A stretch of 64,000 nt of DNA, from NCBI RefSeq assembly GCF_018070025.1, contig NZ_JAGPYQ010000001.1, forward strand, positions 1,178,001-1,242,000, read 5' to 3'. Shown here one piece after another: positions 17,101 through 24,248 of this stretch (position 1 is the stretch's first letter; every line of letters begins with the position of its first letter). The notes below the pieces were generated by a model, which worked only from the letters and a program-made list of their open reading frames with translations, was not told the origin of the DNA and ran no database searches. The translations under genes were made by a program, and so were the position numbers. The stretch comes from Streptomyces liliiviolaceus. GTDB lineage: Bacteria > Actinomycetota > Actinomycetes > Streptomycetales > Streptomycetaceae.

Positions 17101-18138
17101 CATCTGAAGATCACCTTCCGGATCGTCGACGAGCGGCGCCGCAAGCTGGCCGAGGACAAGGACCTGGAGGCCCTGAAGATCCGGCTGCGGCCGAAGGCGC
17201 GCCAGGCGATCTCCAAGGCCGCGGCGGCCACCGCCGAGCGGCAGGGCGGGGAGTCCCTGGAGCGCACGGGGCTGACCGACTGGACCATCGGCTCCCTCAC
17301 CCGTCTCTTCGAGACGCGCCGGGCGGGCCAGCCGGTGAAGGCGTACCCGGCGCTCGTCGACGACGGGCCGGCCGCGAACACCGTCTCCGTACGCCTCTTC
17401 GACACCGAGGCCGAGCAGCAGCAGGCGATGTGGAAGGGCACGCGGCGGCTCATCCTGCGCAACATCCCGGTGAATCCGGCGAAGTTCGCGTCGGACAAGC
17501 TCACCAACGCCCAGAAGCTCGCCCTGTCCTCGAATCCGCACGGGTCGATCCAGGCCCTGTTCGACGACTGCGCGATGGCCGCCGCCGACAAGCTGATCGG
17601 CGACTTCGGAGGGCCGGCCTGGGACGAGGAGTCGTACCGGAAGCTGTACGACAAGGTGCGCGCGGAGATCGTCGACACGACGGTCCGCACGGTCGGCCAG
17701 GTCGAACAGGTGCTGGCCGCCTGGCAGGCCTGTGAGCGCCGCCTGAAGGGCGTACGCAGCCCTGTGCTGCTCGCCAACCTGACGGACGTACGGACGCAGC
17801 TGGACGCCCTCGTACGGCCCGGCTTCGTCACGGCCACGGGCCTGCGGCGGCTGCCGGACCTGATGCGCTATCTGGTCGCCGCGGACCGCCGGCTGCAGCA
17901 GATGCCGACGAACGCGCAGCGGGACACCAGCCGGATGGAGAAGGTCCACGAGATGCAGGACGAGTACGCCTGGCTGCTGGAGCAGTTGCCGCAGGGCCGT
18001 CCCGTCCCCTCCTCCGTCCGGGACATCCGCTGGATGATCGAGGAGCTGCGGGTCAGCTACTTCGCGCACGCGCTGGGCACGGCGTATCCGGTCTCCGACA
18101 AGCGCATCGTGAAGGCGATCGACGCGGCCGCGCCGTGA
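14140..18138 (+). CDS. hrpA: ATP-dependent RNA helicase HrpA (DEAH box)
   Basis: At 1332 residues this is the normal HrpA length. Motifs: I GETGSGKTTQ at about residue 100; Ia TQPRRIAARTVA; II DEAH at about 198; III SAT; then NVAETSLTVPGI and QRKGRCGRTSDG (motif VI with arginine fingers). A helicase-associated winged-helix/ratchet section and the long HrpA-specific C-terminal region (DUF3418-like) follow. A short Lys/Gly-rich insert (KEGGKDGGKDG) around residue 650 is a low-complexity loop. The enzyme unwinds RNA and rescues stalled or colliding ribosomes in bacteria studied. It is monocistronic; the start ATG is preceded by a GGTGAGATCC stretch rather than a strong site. Confidence 0.95.
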   Translation: MSTHPAPALGDLASRLAELSLRDAHRLGRRLEGARRIRKPEARAAVTAEIETEVAKAETRMAERRGRVPTVSYPEQLPVSQKKDVIADAIRDHQVVIVAGETGSGKTTQIPKICLELGRGVRGMIGHTQPRRIAARTVAERVADELDTPLGEAVGWKVRFTDQVSPQSTFVKLMTDGILLAEIQTDRELRAYDTIIIDEAHERSLNIDFLLGYLAQLLPKRPDLKVVITSATIDPERFSRHFGDAPIVEVSGRTYPVEVRYRPLLEEDGDDADRDQITAICDAVEELQGEGKGDILVFLSGEREIRDTADALEKKKYRFTEVLPLYARLSHAEQHRVFQQHTGRRIVLATNVAETSLTVPGIKYVIDPGSARISRYSHRTKVQRLPIEAISQASANQRKGRCGRTSDGICIRLYSEDDFLARPEFTDAEILRTNLASVILQMTAAGLGEIEKFPFIDPPDHRNIRDGIQLLQELNALDPAEKDPRKRLTDTGRKLAQLPVDPRLARMVLEADKNGCVREVMVIAAALSIQDPRERPAEKQTQADQQHARFKDETSDFLAYLNLWRYVREQQKERGSSSFRRMCKQEYLNFLRIREWQDIYTQLRTVAKQMGIQLNEDDAPEQHVHLSLLAGLLSHIGMKDVKETGKEGGKDGGKDGRSSAKNDYVGARNAKFAIFPGSALFKKPPRFVMSAELVETSRLWARVNARIEPEWIEPLAEHLLKRTYSEPHWEKDQAAVMAYEKVTLYGVPIVAQRKVNYGRIDPEISRELFIRNALVEGDWRTHHKFFSDNRRLLTEVEELEHRARRRDILVDDDTLFDFYEERVPAHVVSGAHFDSWWKHKRHEEPELLDFERSMLIRETAGAVTKDDYPDSWRQGRLKFPVTYQFEPGADADGVTVHVPLQVLNQVTDEGFEWQIPGLREQVVTELIRSLPKPIRRNYVPAPNFAQRFLERAVPLQEPLTVTMARELKRMVGVPLTADDFDWSRLDDHLKITFRIVDERRRKLAEDKDLEALKIRLRPKARQAISKAAAATAERQGGESLERTGLTDWTIGSLTRLFETRRAGQPVKAYPALVDDGPAANTVSVRLFDTEAEQQQAMWKGTRRLILRNIPVNPAKFASDKLTNAQKLALSSNPHGSIQALFDDCAMAAADKLIGDFGGPAWDEESYRKLYDKVRAEIVDTTVRTVGQVEQVLAAWQACERRLKGVRSPVLLANLTDVRTQLDALVRPGFVTATGLRRLPDLMRYLVAADRRLQQMPTNAQRDTSRMEKVHEMQDEYAWLLEQLPQGRPVPSSVRDIRWMIEELRVSYFAHALGTAYPVSDKRIVKAIDAAAP

Positions 18139-18231
18139 CGGCGCGTGCACGGTGGGTGAGTTCGCTCTGCGGGCCACCCCTCCTGTAGAGTCTCGTTTCG
18201 CAGCGCAACGCAAGATCGCACTGCGAATCAA

Positions 18232-18306
18232 GGTCCTGTGGAGCAGTTTGGAGTGCTCGCCACCCTGTCAAGGTGGAGGCCGCGGGTTCAAATCCCGTCA
18301 GGACCG
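18232..18306 (+). tRNA. tRNA-Asp (anticodon GUC), second copy
   Basis: Same 75 bases as the tRNA at 12231, with GTC in loop CTGTCAA. It follows hrpA by 93 bp and has its own terminator. Confidence 0.93.
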
Positions 18307-18320
18307 CAGAAGAAGAAAAA

Positions 18321-18356
18321 GAAGGCCCCGCATCCGGCAACGGAAGCGGGGCCTTC
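18321..18356 (+). terminator. terminator of second tRNA-Asp
   Basis: Eleven-base-pair arms GAAGGCCCCGC / GCGGGGCCTTC, with an internal TCCG-GCAA-CGGA stem closed by a GNRA tetraloop. Confidence 0.85.
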
Positions 18357-18401
18357 TTCGTGCGCCCGCACCTCCGAGAGCCCCTCCGGTGCCTCCGGGG
18401 G

Positions 18402-18580
18402 CCTTTCAGGGGCGCGGGGAACTGCGCGGCCAACCCCCACCGGCCCGCACCCGACACCCCACGGCACCCCACCCCTCAGGGGCGCGGGGAACTGCGCGAC
18501 AAGCCCCCACCGGCCCGCAGCCGACGAACAGGCCCCACCACCCCGATCATCACCCCGATCATCACCCCGATCACCACCCC
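18402..18580. repeat. two intergenic repeat copies and a short ATCATCACCCCG direct repeat
   Basis: Cores GGGGCGCGGGGAACTGCGC lie at 18409-18427 and 18479-18497 in the same orientation, each followed by the CCCCCACCGGCCCGCA arm. At about 18540-18575 a CCCCGATCATCA unit recurs about three times. No gene is seen. Confidence 0.7.
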
Positions 18581-18711
18581 AATAACCGTCACAGATCCCA
18601 ACACGCCCCCCACAGACCCCTCCAGGCCCGCCCGCCGACCACACGCCCTTGACGCCGTCACATTCCCCAAGTACCTAGAAACCAAAGCCCCAGACCCCAC
18701 CGGAGGTGACC

Positions 18712-18894
18712 ATGGCGGCGACCGCTCGGCATGAGACGCGAGCCCTGCTCCGCGCCCACCTGTCGGCCGCCTCCGGACACCGCCACCGGACGAGGCACTG
18801 CCCGATCTGCCACCGCCTCCTGCGACTGGCCTCGGAGGCCGGCCCCGAGGACCTGGACGGCGCCCCGGAGGACGACGGCCCCTCCCCGGCGTGA
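18712..18894 (+). CDS. small Cys/His protein, DUF6274-like
   Basis: A 60-residue protein from the ATG five bases after GGAGG. The sequence ARHETRALLRAHL, RHRTRHCPICHRLLRLA contains a CPxC-H motif that could bind one metal with the nearby His residues. I recall such proteins in Streptomyces as DUF6274, with function unknown. The acidic Pro/Asp C-terminal tail is disordered. Confidence 0.65.
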   Translation: MAATARHETRALLRAHLSAASGHRHRTRHCPICHRLLRLASEAGPEDLDGAPEDDGPSPA

Positions 18895-19207
18895 GCGAGC
18901 GCGCGATCGACCGCCCGAGCGACGGCCGCGCGTCAACTACCCCTCGCGCGGCCCCAGATGAACGAGTCCTCCATTAGCGCAGGTATGCCACGCGCAACAA
19001 GGACCACGGCATGTGACGGGTGTCACCGCATATGTTTTCAAACCTGCGGAACTTAGCCCCCACCTACAACTGGTCAATTTAATATGTGCAATTGCACCGC
19101 GCCCCAGAGGGACTCACAGGCGATCCGACAGCCTCGCCCAGACTGCGACAAGGCCACTCACAGACGGACCCGCCAAGCGCGCACACCCCATGACCAGCGC
19201 ACAAAAA
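18895..19207. other. gene-free AT-richer stretch downstream of the bldC transcript
   Basis: No convincing gene: a plus-strand frame at 19013-19354 exists but runs through the bldC terminator and shows no domain. The stretch 19010-19100 is unusually AT-rich for the genome and contains the perfect palindrome GTGCAATTGCAC (19086-19097). Confidence 0.4.
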
Positions 19208-19243
19208 AGATCGCGCTGGACCCGGCGGAGTCCAGCGCGATCT
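19208..19243 (-). terminator. intrinsic terminator with U-tract, probably ending the bldC transcript
   Basis: Perfect 14-bp arms AGATCGCGCTGGAC / GTCCAGCGCGATCT with an 8-base loop, followed on the minus strand by six T residues. This is a canonical Rho-independent terminator, rare in such GC-rich DNA. It lies 192 bp after the bldC stop, implying a 3' UTR of about 190-230 nt. Confidence 0.85.
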
Positions 19244-19434
19244 ACGACGCACCCACAGTGCTTGTGGTTCTTGCTCGGGCGGGGACCCCGTTGGGGCGGG
19301 ATCCGCGTCGCTTGGTACTTGGGTGATGCTTGGGTGGTACTGGATGACGCGTGAAGCGGTACTTGCGTCAGGGCCCTGCCGACAAGTTGGGGGACCTGCC
19401 GAAATACCCTGTTATGTGGCTATGCAGTTGTTGT

Positions 19435-19641
19435 TCAGGCTTCGCTGCGCTGCTGCGGGATGCCCGCGAGCAGAGCACGTACCTCTGCTTCGCGGTAACG
19501 GCGATGCCCACCCAGCGTGCGGATCGACGTGAGCTTGCCGGCCTTCGCCCACCGCGTGACCGTCTTAGGGTCCACGCGGAACATCGTGGCGACCTCAGCC
19601 GGGGTCAGCAGCGGCTCGGCATCAGGGGTGCGAGCGGTCAT
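19435..19641 (-). CDS. bldC: developmental regulator BldC (MerR-like DNA-binding protein)
   Basis: A 68-residue protein, the exact size of Streptomyces BldC: LLTPAEVATMFRVDPKTVTRWAKAGKLTSIRTLGGHRRY is the MerR-type helix-turn-helix plus wing, with no effector domain. BldC binds AT-rich direct repeats cooperatively and delays entry into sporulation. GGAGG lies eight bases before the ATG. It is flanked by a gene-free 490-bp upstream region, as for other developmental regulators. The assignment rests on sequence and on the conserved vdh/hrpA neighbourhood. Confidence 0.95.
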   Translation of the reverse strand: MTARTPDAEPLLTPAEVATMFRVDPKTVTRWAKAGKLTSIRTLGGHRRYREAEVRALLAGIPQQRSEA

Positions 19642-19657
19642 GAGCGGCCTCCTCGGG

Positions 19658-19915
19658 AGAACCGATCGTTCTCGGTTCTTTCCTCTAAATTCTGCACCTT
19701 GACCCGCGTTGCCCGAAATGGCGGATGCGGGTCGAGTCGGTTATAGGACGAACGGCTTGTCCTCGGCACTACAACTACACCATCCGTCCAGCCACGTCGG
19801 CCAAACCGATGGAATTGCCCTCCCAGGTGTTCATCAGCGACGGAAGCCGATGGACCATGCCATAGCGGACAGTCACGCCACTGTGACGATCAGTCACAGG
19901 ACGATCAGGAGTCAC
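19658..19915. promoter_or_regulatory. bldC upstream region with inverted repeats and GTCAC cluster
   Basis: An inverted repeat AGAACCGA-N6-TCGGTTCT (19658-19679) sits in the leader just before the bldC ribosome site. At 19881-19899 is CTGTGAC-N5-GTCACAG, a near CRP-like palindrome. Further GTCAC half-sites lie at 19872-19876 and 19911-19915, 18-21 bp apart. An AT-rich block (19676-19700) lies between. Precise promoter boxes could not be fixed. Confidence 0.45.
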
Positions 19916-20137
19916 GGGACCCCCCTGCAGCGCAATGCCGAGATTCCACCCAAACGTGGGCAGAGAGAGTCCTCCCCGGACTCCTTGTCCTATTTTGGCA
20001 TGAGGAGGGCCGTTGGGCGCAAGGTCCGTGTTAGTGCCGTCCATCACGCTTACCCCGTACGACCCGGATCGGGACTTACGTCCTGTCAGGCTCCGTGACG
20101 CACAGGAACCGGCGCACCAAGGGCCTCCGCGCGCCCC

Positions 20138-21004
20138 TCAGTTCGCCGAGCGCCGGTCCCGGACCGAACGCCACCGTTCCACGAGCCGACCGTATGCCTC
20201 CCCCGCGCCGGGCCCGTCGCCCGTGCGCAACGCCTCGATGCCCTCGGCGACGTCGGCGGCGGAATGGTCGCCGTCCAGCTCCCCCGCCGGCAGCACGTGC
20301 ACGAGGCCGCCGTAGTCCAGCTCCACCAGCGAGCGCGGATGGAATTCCTCCAGCCAACGCCCCACGTCCACCAGGCCGTCGATGAGCGGCCCCTCGTCGA
20401 GGGTGTCCCGCAGCGTCCGCAGGGCCCGCGCCACCCGCCGCCGCGCCTGCACCATCGGCGTGCGGTAGCGGAGCACCGGCGCGTCCTTCTCGGCCCGTGA
20501 ACCGCCCCCGGACCCGGCGCCCTTGTCGTACTCGCGCTCCTCGTCCGAGACGAGCACGAACCAGTGCAGCGGGACCTGCCAGGTCGAGGTGCGGATCCAG
20601 GGCCGGGCGTCGGGGTTGCGGGTCAGCCAGCGCTCGTAGTCCTGGGTCGCCTGACGCCGTACGAGCTCCGGCAGCGCCGCGTCCAGGACGAGGGCGGGCA
20701 GTTCCTCCGCCAGGTCGCCCAGGGCCTCCCAGCCGCGCAGCCGGGTCCGCCAGGGGCACACGCACAGCACGCCGTCCACCTCCGCGACGAACGCGTCGCC
20801 GCTCTCCTGCACCGGCACCGCCATCGGCGGCACGGGCAGCAAGTCGGCCAGCGACCGGCGCAGTTCGTCCTGGTACGAGGGACGCTCGGGCCGGCGCGCG
20901 TAGCGGTACCAGTGGCCGCGCTCCGGTTCCGGGAAGGCCGCGAGCGGTTCGTAGACCCGGAGATAGGACGCGTACGGGACGATCAACGAGGACACCTTGG
21001 GCAC
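20138..21004 (-). CDS. conserved actinobacterial protein of unknown function
   Basis: 288 residues from the GTG at 21004, nine bases after GGAGGG. The upstream in-frame extension to 21130 lacks a site and has atypical composition. The protein begins KVSSLIVPYASYLRVYEPLAAFP and contains ARPWIRTSTWQVPLHWFVLVSDEER, YRTPMVQARRRVARAL and ELDYGGLVHVLPAGEL. It is a soluble, mixed alpha/beta protein with no catalytic motif I recognise. It sits between bldC and divergent vdh, the same place as a conserved hypothetical gene I recall in other Streptomyces. Confidence 0.8.
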   Translation of the reverse strand: MPKVSSLIVPYASYLRVYEPLAAFPEPERGHWYRYARRPERPSYQDELRRSLADLLPVPPMAVPVQESGDAFVAEVDGVLCVCPWRTRLRGWEALGDLAEELPALVLDAALPELVRRQATQDYERWLTRNPDARPWIRTSTWQVPLHWFVLVSDEEREYDKGAGSGGGSRAEKDAPVLRYRTPMVQARRRVARALRTLRDTLDEGPLIDGLVDVGRWLEEFHPRSLVELDYGGLVHVLPAGELDGDHSAADVAEGIEALRTGDGPGAGEAYGRLVERWRSVRDRRSAN

Positions 21005-21237
21005 GCTTGCTCCCTCCCCAGCCGACCCGGTGGAAAACCGCGCACCGGGTACGCGGGCACGCGGGAAACCCCTGCAAATCGTCCCACGCCCGTCCGCGAC
21101 CGTACTCCGGGCGGGGGTGATCCTGACCACTGGGCCGATGGCGGTCCCGTACAGGCTCTAATCTCGTGCCACACGGACCCCCGCCACCCGTACGAGGGCC
21201 GCCCCGACCCGCCGCTACTTACCTGGGAGTCACCACA

Positions 21238-22329
21238 GTGACCGACGTAACCGGCAGCCCTGACGACGTACTGCACACCCTGTTCCGGTCGGATCAGGGC
21301 GGGCATGAGCAGGTCGTGCTCTGTCAGGACCGCGCCACCGGCCTCAAGGCCGTCATCGCCATCCACTCCACCGCCCTGGGCCCGTCCCTCGGCGGCACCC
21401 GCTTCTACCCGTACGAGAGCGAGGCCGCGGCCGTCGCCGACGCGCTGAACCTCGCCCGCGGGATGTCCTACAAGAACGCCATGGCCGGGCTCGACCACGG
21501 CGGCGGCAAGGCCGTGATCATCGGTGACCCCGAGCAGATCAAGACCGAGGACCTGCTCCTCGCGTACGGCCGCTTCGTCGCCTCGCTGGGCGGGCGGTAC
21601 GTGACCGCCTGCGACGTCGGCACCTACGTGGCCGACATGGACGTCGTGGCCCGCGAGTGCCGCTGGACCACCGGGCGCTCCCCCGAGAACGGCGGCGCGG
21701 GCGACTCGTCCGTCCTGACGGCCTTCGGGGTCTTCCAGGGCATGCGGGCCTCCGCCCAGCACCTGTGGGGCGACCCGTCGCTGCGCGGCCGCACGGTCGG
21801 TGTCGCGGGCGTCGGCAAGGTCGGCCGCCACCTGGTGGAACACCTGCTGGAGGACGGCGCCCAGGTCGTGATCGCGGACGTGCGCCAGGACTCCGTCGGC
21901 CGCATCGCCGACAAGCACCCCTCCGTGCGGATCGCCCCGGACACCGAGCGGCTGATCCGGACCGAGGGGCTCGACATCTACGCCCCCTGCGCGCTCGGCG
22001 GCGCCCTGAACGACGACTCCGTGCCGGTGCTCACCGCCAAGATCGTCTGCGGCGCGGCCAACAACCAGCTGGAGCACCCGGGTGTGGAGAAGGACCTCTC
22101 CGACCGCGGGATCCTCTACGCGCCGGACTACGTGGTGAACGCGGGCGGGGTCATCCAGGTCGCCGACGAGCTCCACGGCTTCGACTTCGACCGGTGCAAG
22201 GAGAAGGCCGCGAAGATCTTCGACACCACGCTGGCCATATTCGCTCGTGCGAAGGAGGACGGGATTCCGCCGGCTGCCGCGGCCGACCGGATCGCCGAGC
22301 ACCGCATGGCGGAGGCCCGCCGCCCCTGA
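21238..22329 (+). CDS. vdh: valine dehydrogenase (Leu/Phe/Val dehydrogenase family)
   Basis: A 363-residue protein, the Streptomyces Vdh size. The catalytic segment is [21 protein letters not shown] (substrate Lys and catalytic Lys), followed by the Rossmann glycine motif [10 protein letters not shown] and IADVRQDS. It oxidatively deaminates valine and related branched-chain amino acids with NAD, feeding catabolism and supplying polyketide starters. The start GTG 21238 follows GGGAG by nine bases and removes a poorly supported 24-residue extension. A TAATCT box around 21161 could belong to its promoter. Confidence 0.93.
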   Translation: MTDVTGSPDDVLHTLFRSDQGGHEQVVLCQDRATGLKAVIAIHSTALGPSLGGTRFYPYESEAAAVADALNLARGMSYKNAMAGLDHGGGKAVIIGDPEQIKTEDLLLAYGRFVASLGGRYVTACDVGTYVADMDVVARECRWTTGRSPENGGAGDSSVLTAFGVFQGMRASAQHLWGDPSLRGRTVGVAGVGKVGRHLVEHLLEDGAQVVIADVRQDSVGRIADKHPSVRIAPDTERLIRTEGLDIYAPCALGGALNDDSVPVLTAKIVCGAANNQLEHPGVEKDLSDRGILYAPDYVVNAGGVIQVADELHGFDFDRCKEKAAKIFDTTLAIFARAKEDGIPPAAAADRIAEHRMAEARRP

Positions 22330-22652
22330 TGTTCCCAGGCCGTTCGGCAGCCGTTCGGAAGGCTGTGCCCACGGCCCTGCGGGGTCCCGTCGGCGGGTGT
22401 TGGAGAGAACTCTCACGTTCGTCGGCGGGTCGCTCGCCGAGAAGAGGTTAAAATCGCGGTTGACCAGCGAGGACAGGGCACCTCGCAGGTCCTGTGCACA
22501 CGAGCTTGCTGCGGGCGACGTACCGTATGGGCGTGGGCTCAGGTACCGTGGAAGCCCTACGGACCGGTCTCTCCACGGAGAGCCCGTTCCAGATCATGAA
22601 CGCGTGTCAAGACTCTGGGGCCGTCGAGCCCCGTATCCGAGGGGGTCGAGCC
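22330..22652. other. intergenic region between vdh and the DUF3073 gene
   Basis: No gene is seen in these 323 bp. A TTGACC at about 22459-22464 and TA-rich GAGGTTAAAAT nearby suggest promoter elements for the downstream gene, implying a leader of up to 150-180 nt. Confidence 0.35.
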
Positions 22653-22904
22653 ATGGGGCGCGGCCGGGCAAAGGCCAAGCAGACGAAGGTCGCCCGCCAG
22701 CTGAAGTACAGCAGCGGCGGGACCGATCTGTCGCGTCTGGCCAATGAGCTGGGCGCTTCGACTTCGCAACAGCCGCCGAATGGCGAGCCGTTCGAGGACG
22801 ACGACGAGGAAGACGACCCGTACTCCCAGTACGCGGATCTCTACAACGACGACGAGGACGAGGACGATGAGTCCGGTCCTGCGTCGCAACGCCGCGGGGC
22901 TTGA
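22653..22904 (+). CDS. DUF3073 family protein
   Basis: An 83-residue protein: a basic N-terminus MGRGRAKAKQTKVARQLKY, then SSGGTDLSRLANELG and an extremely acidic tail (FEDDDEEDDPYSQYADLYNDDEDED). This is the DUF3073 pattern found throughout actinobacteria next to purM. Function is unknown; the bipolar charge suggests nucleic-acid or ribosome association. The start has GAGGGGG upstream; longer frames are unsupported. Confidence 0.85.
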   Translation: MGRGRAKAKQTKVARQLKYSSGGTDLSRLANELGASTSQQPPNGEPFEDDDEEDDPYSQYADLYNDDEDEDDESGPASQRRGA

Positions 22905-22939
22905 CGTACCAGCTGCGCTCGTCGTTCTAGCTGCGCTTC

Positions 22940-22974
22940 ACCCGGTCCGGGGTTGATTGCCGGACCGGGTTTTG
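22940..22974 (+). terminator. intrinsic terminator of the DUF3073 gene
   Basis: Arms ACCCGGTCCGG / CCGGACCGGGT (11 bp) with a 9-base loop, followed by TTTTG. Confidence 0.85.
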
Positions 22975-23091
22975 TGCATGGCGCGTCCGCTGATGGCTGG
23001 GTGTACTGCGGTAGCTGGCTGGCTGCGGGCCGGTGGGGGCTGGTCGCGCCCCGCGGCGGAGCCGCACATGTCACAGCCCCGCGCCCCTGAC

Positions 23092-23113
23092 GGGGCGCCC
23101 TTGTGGGCGCCCC
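23092..23113. terminator. short hairpin at the 3' end of purM
   Basis: Perfect 9-bp arms GGGGCGCCC / GGGCGCCCC with TTGT loop, nine bases past the purM stop. It lies between two convergent genes, beside a degenerate copy of the intergenic repeat (about 23030-23090). Confidence 0.6.
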
Positions 23114-23121
23114 TTTCATGG

Positions 23122-24192
23122 CTACCTGGCCGCGTAGTCGCCGGTCAGTTCCGCGCCCGTCTCGTGGGTGCCCCTGTCCGTGATCTCGCCTGCCACCCAG
23201 GCCTCCACTCCTCGGTCCGCCAGGGTCGTGAGGGCGGCGTCCGCGGAGTCCTGGGGGACGATCGCGATCATGCCCACGCCCATGTTCAGCGTCTTTTCGA
23301 GCTCCAGGCGCTCGACCCGGCCGGTGGTGCCGACGAGGTCGAAGACCGGGGCCGGGGTCCAGGTGGAACGGTCGACGGTCGCGTGCAGGCCGTCCGGGAT
23401 CACCCGGGCGAGGTTGGCCGCGAGGCCGCCGCCCGTGATGTGCGAGTAGGCGTGCACGTCGGTCGTGCGGGTCAGCGCCAGACAGTCCAGCGAGTAGATC
23501 TTGGTGGGCTCCAGGAGCTCCTCGCCGAGGGTGCGGCCGAAGTCCTCGACGTGCTGGTCGAGCTTGAGGTTCCCGCGGTCGAACAGGACGTGCCGGACGA
23601 GTGAGTACCCGTTCGAGTGAAGGCCGGAGGACGCCATGGCGATCACCGCGTCACCCGTACGGATACGATCCGCGCCGAGCAGCCGGTCGGCCTCCACGAC
23701 ACCCGTACCGGCGCCGGCGACGTCGAAGTCGTCCGGGCCCAGCAGACCGGGGTGTTCGGCCGTCTCGCCGCCGACCAGGGCGCAGCCCGCGAGGACACAG
23801 CCCTCCGCGATGCCCTTCACGATGGCCGCGACGCGCTCCGGGTGGACCTTGCCCACGCAGATGTAGTCGGTCATGAAGAGCGGCTCGGCGCCGCACACCA
23901 CGATGTCGTCCATGACCATCGCGACCAGGTCGTGGCCGATGGTGTCGTACACGCCGAGCTGGCGGGCGAGGTCGACCTTCGTGCCGACGCCGTCCGTGGC
24001 GGAGGCGAGCAGCGGGCGCTCGTACCGCTTGAGGGCGGAGGCGTCGAAGAGGCCGGCGAAGCCGCCGAGGCCGCCGAGGACCTCGGGGCGCTGCGTCTTC
24101 TTCACCCACTCCTTCATCAGTTCGACGGCGCGGTCGCCCGCTTCGATGTCGACGCCCGCGGCTGCGTAGCTGGCACCAGTTGTCTCAGACAT
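23122..24192 (-). CDS. purM: phosphoribosylformylglycinamidine cyclo-ligase (AIR synthetase)
   Basis: 356 residues from the ATG at 24192 (MSETTGASYAAAGVDIEAGDRAVELM). AIR-synthase family motifs: DGVGTKVDLA, HDLVAMVMDDI, GGETAEHPG, HSNGYSLVR and TGGGLAANLARV. It makes AIR from FGAM and ATP, the fifth step of purine synthesis. It lies 56 bp downstream of purF on the same strand, so the two are probably co-transcribed. The open frame continues upstream into purF, but that is out-of-frame shadow. Confidence 0.96.
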   Translation of the reverse strand: MSETTGASYAAAGVDIEAGDRAVELMKEWVKKTQRPEVLGGLGGFAGLFDASALKRYERPLLASATDGVGTKVDLARQLGVYDTIGHDLVAMVMDDIVVCGAEPLFMTDYICVGKVHPERVAAIVKGIAEGCVLAGCALVGGETAEHPGLLGPDDFDVAGAGTGVVEADRLLGADRIRTGDAVIAMASSGLHSNGYSLVRHVLFDRGNLKLDQHVEDFGRTLGEELLEPTKIYSLDCLALTRTTDVHAYSHITGGGLAANLARVIPDGLHATVDRSTWTPAPVFDLVGTTGRVERLELEKTLNMGVGMIAIVPQDSADAALTTLADRGVEAWVAGEITDRGTHETGAELTGDYAAR

Positions 24193-24248
24193 GACGGTGA
24201 GAACTTTCGTGTCGTACAGCGGTGTCGCTGCGATGTTGCTGCGAGGTC

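Noticed and set aside
14197..18231. A 1344-residue open frame antisense to hrpA
   Set aside because: High GC leaves the complementary frame open; the plus strand encodes complete HrpA.
18541..18575. Possible CRISPR array from ATCATCACCCCG repeats
   Set aside because: Units are contiguous, short and without unique spacers; no cas genes anywhere in the window.
19013..19354. A 113-residue plus-strand frame near bldC
   Set aside because: It runs through a strong minus-strand terminator, has no ribosome site and no domain.
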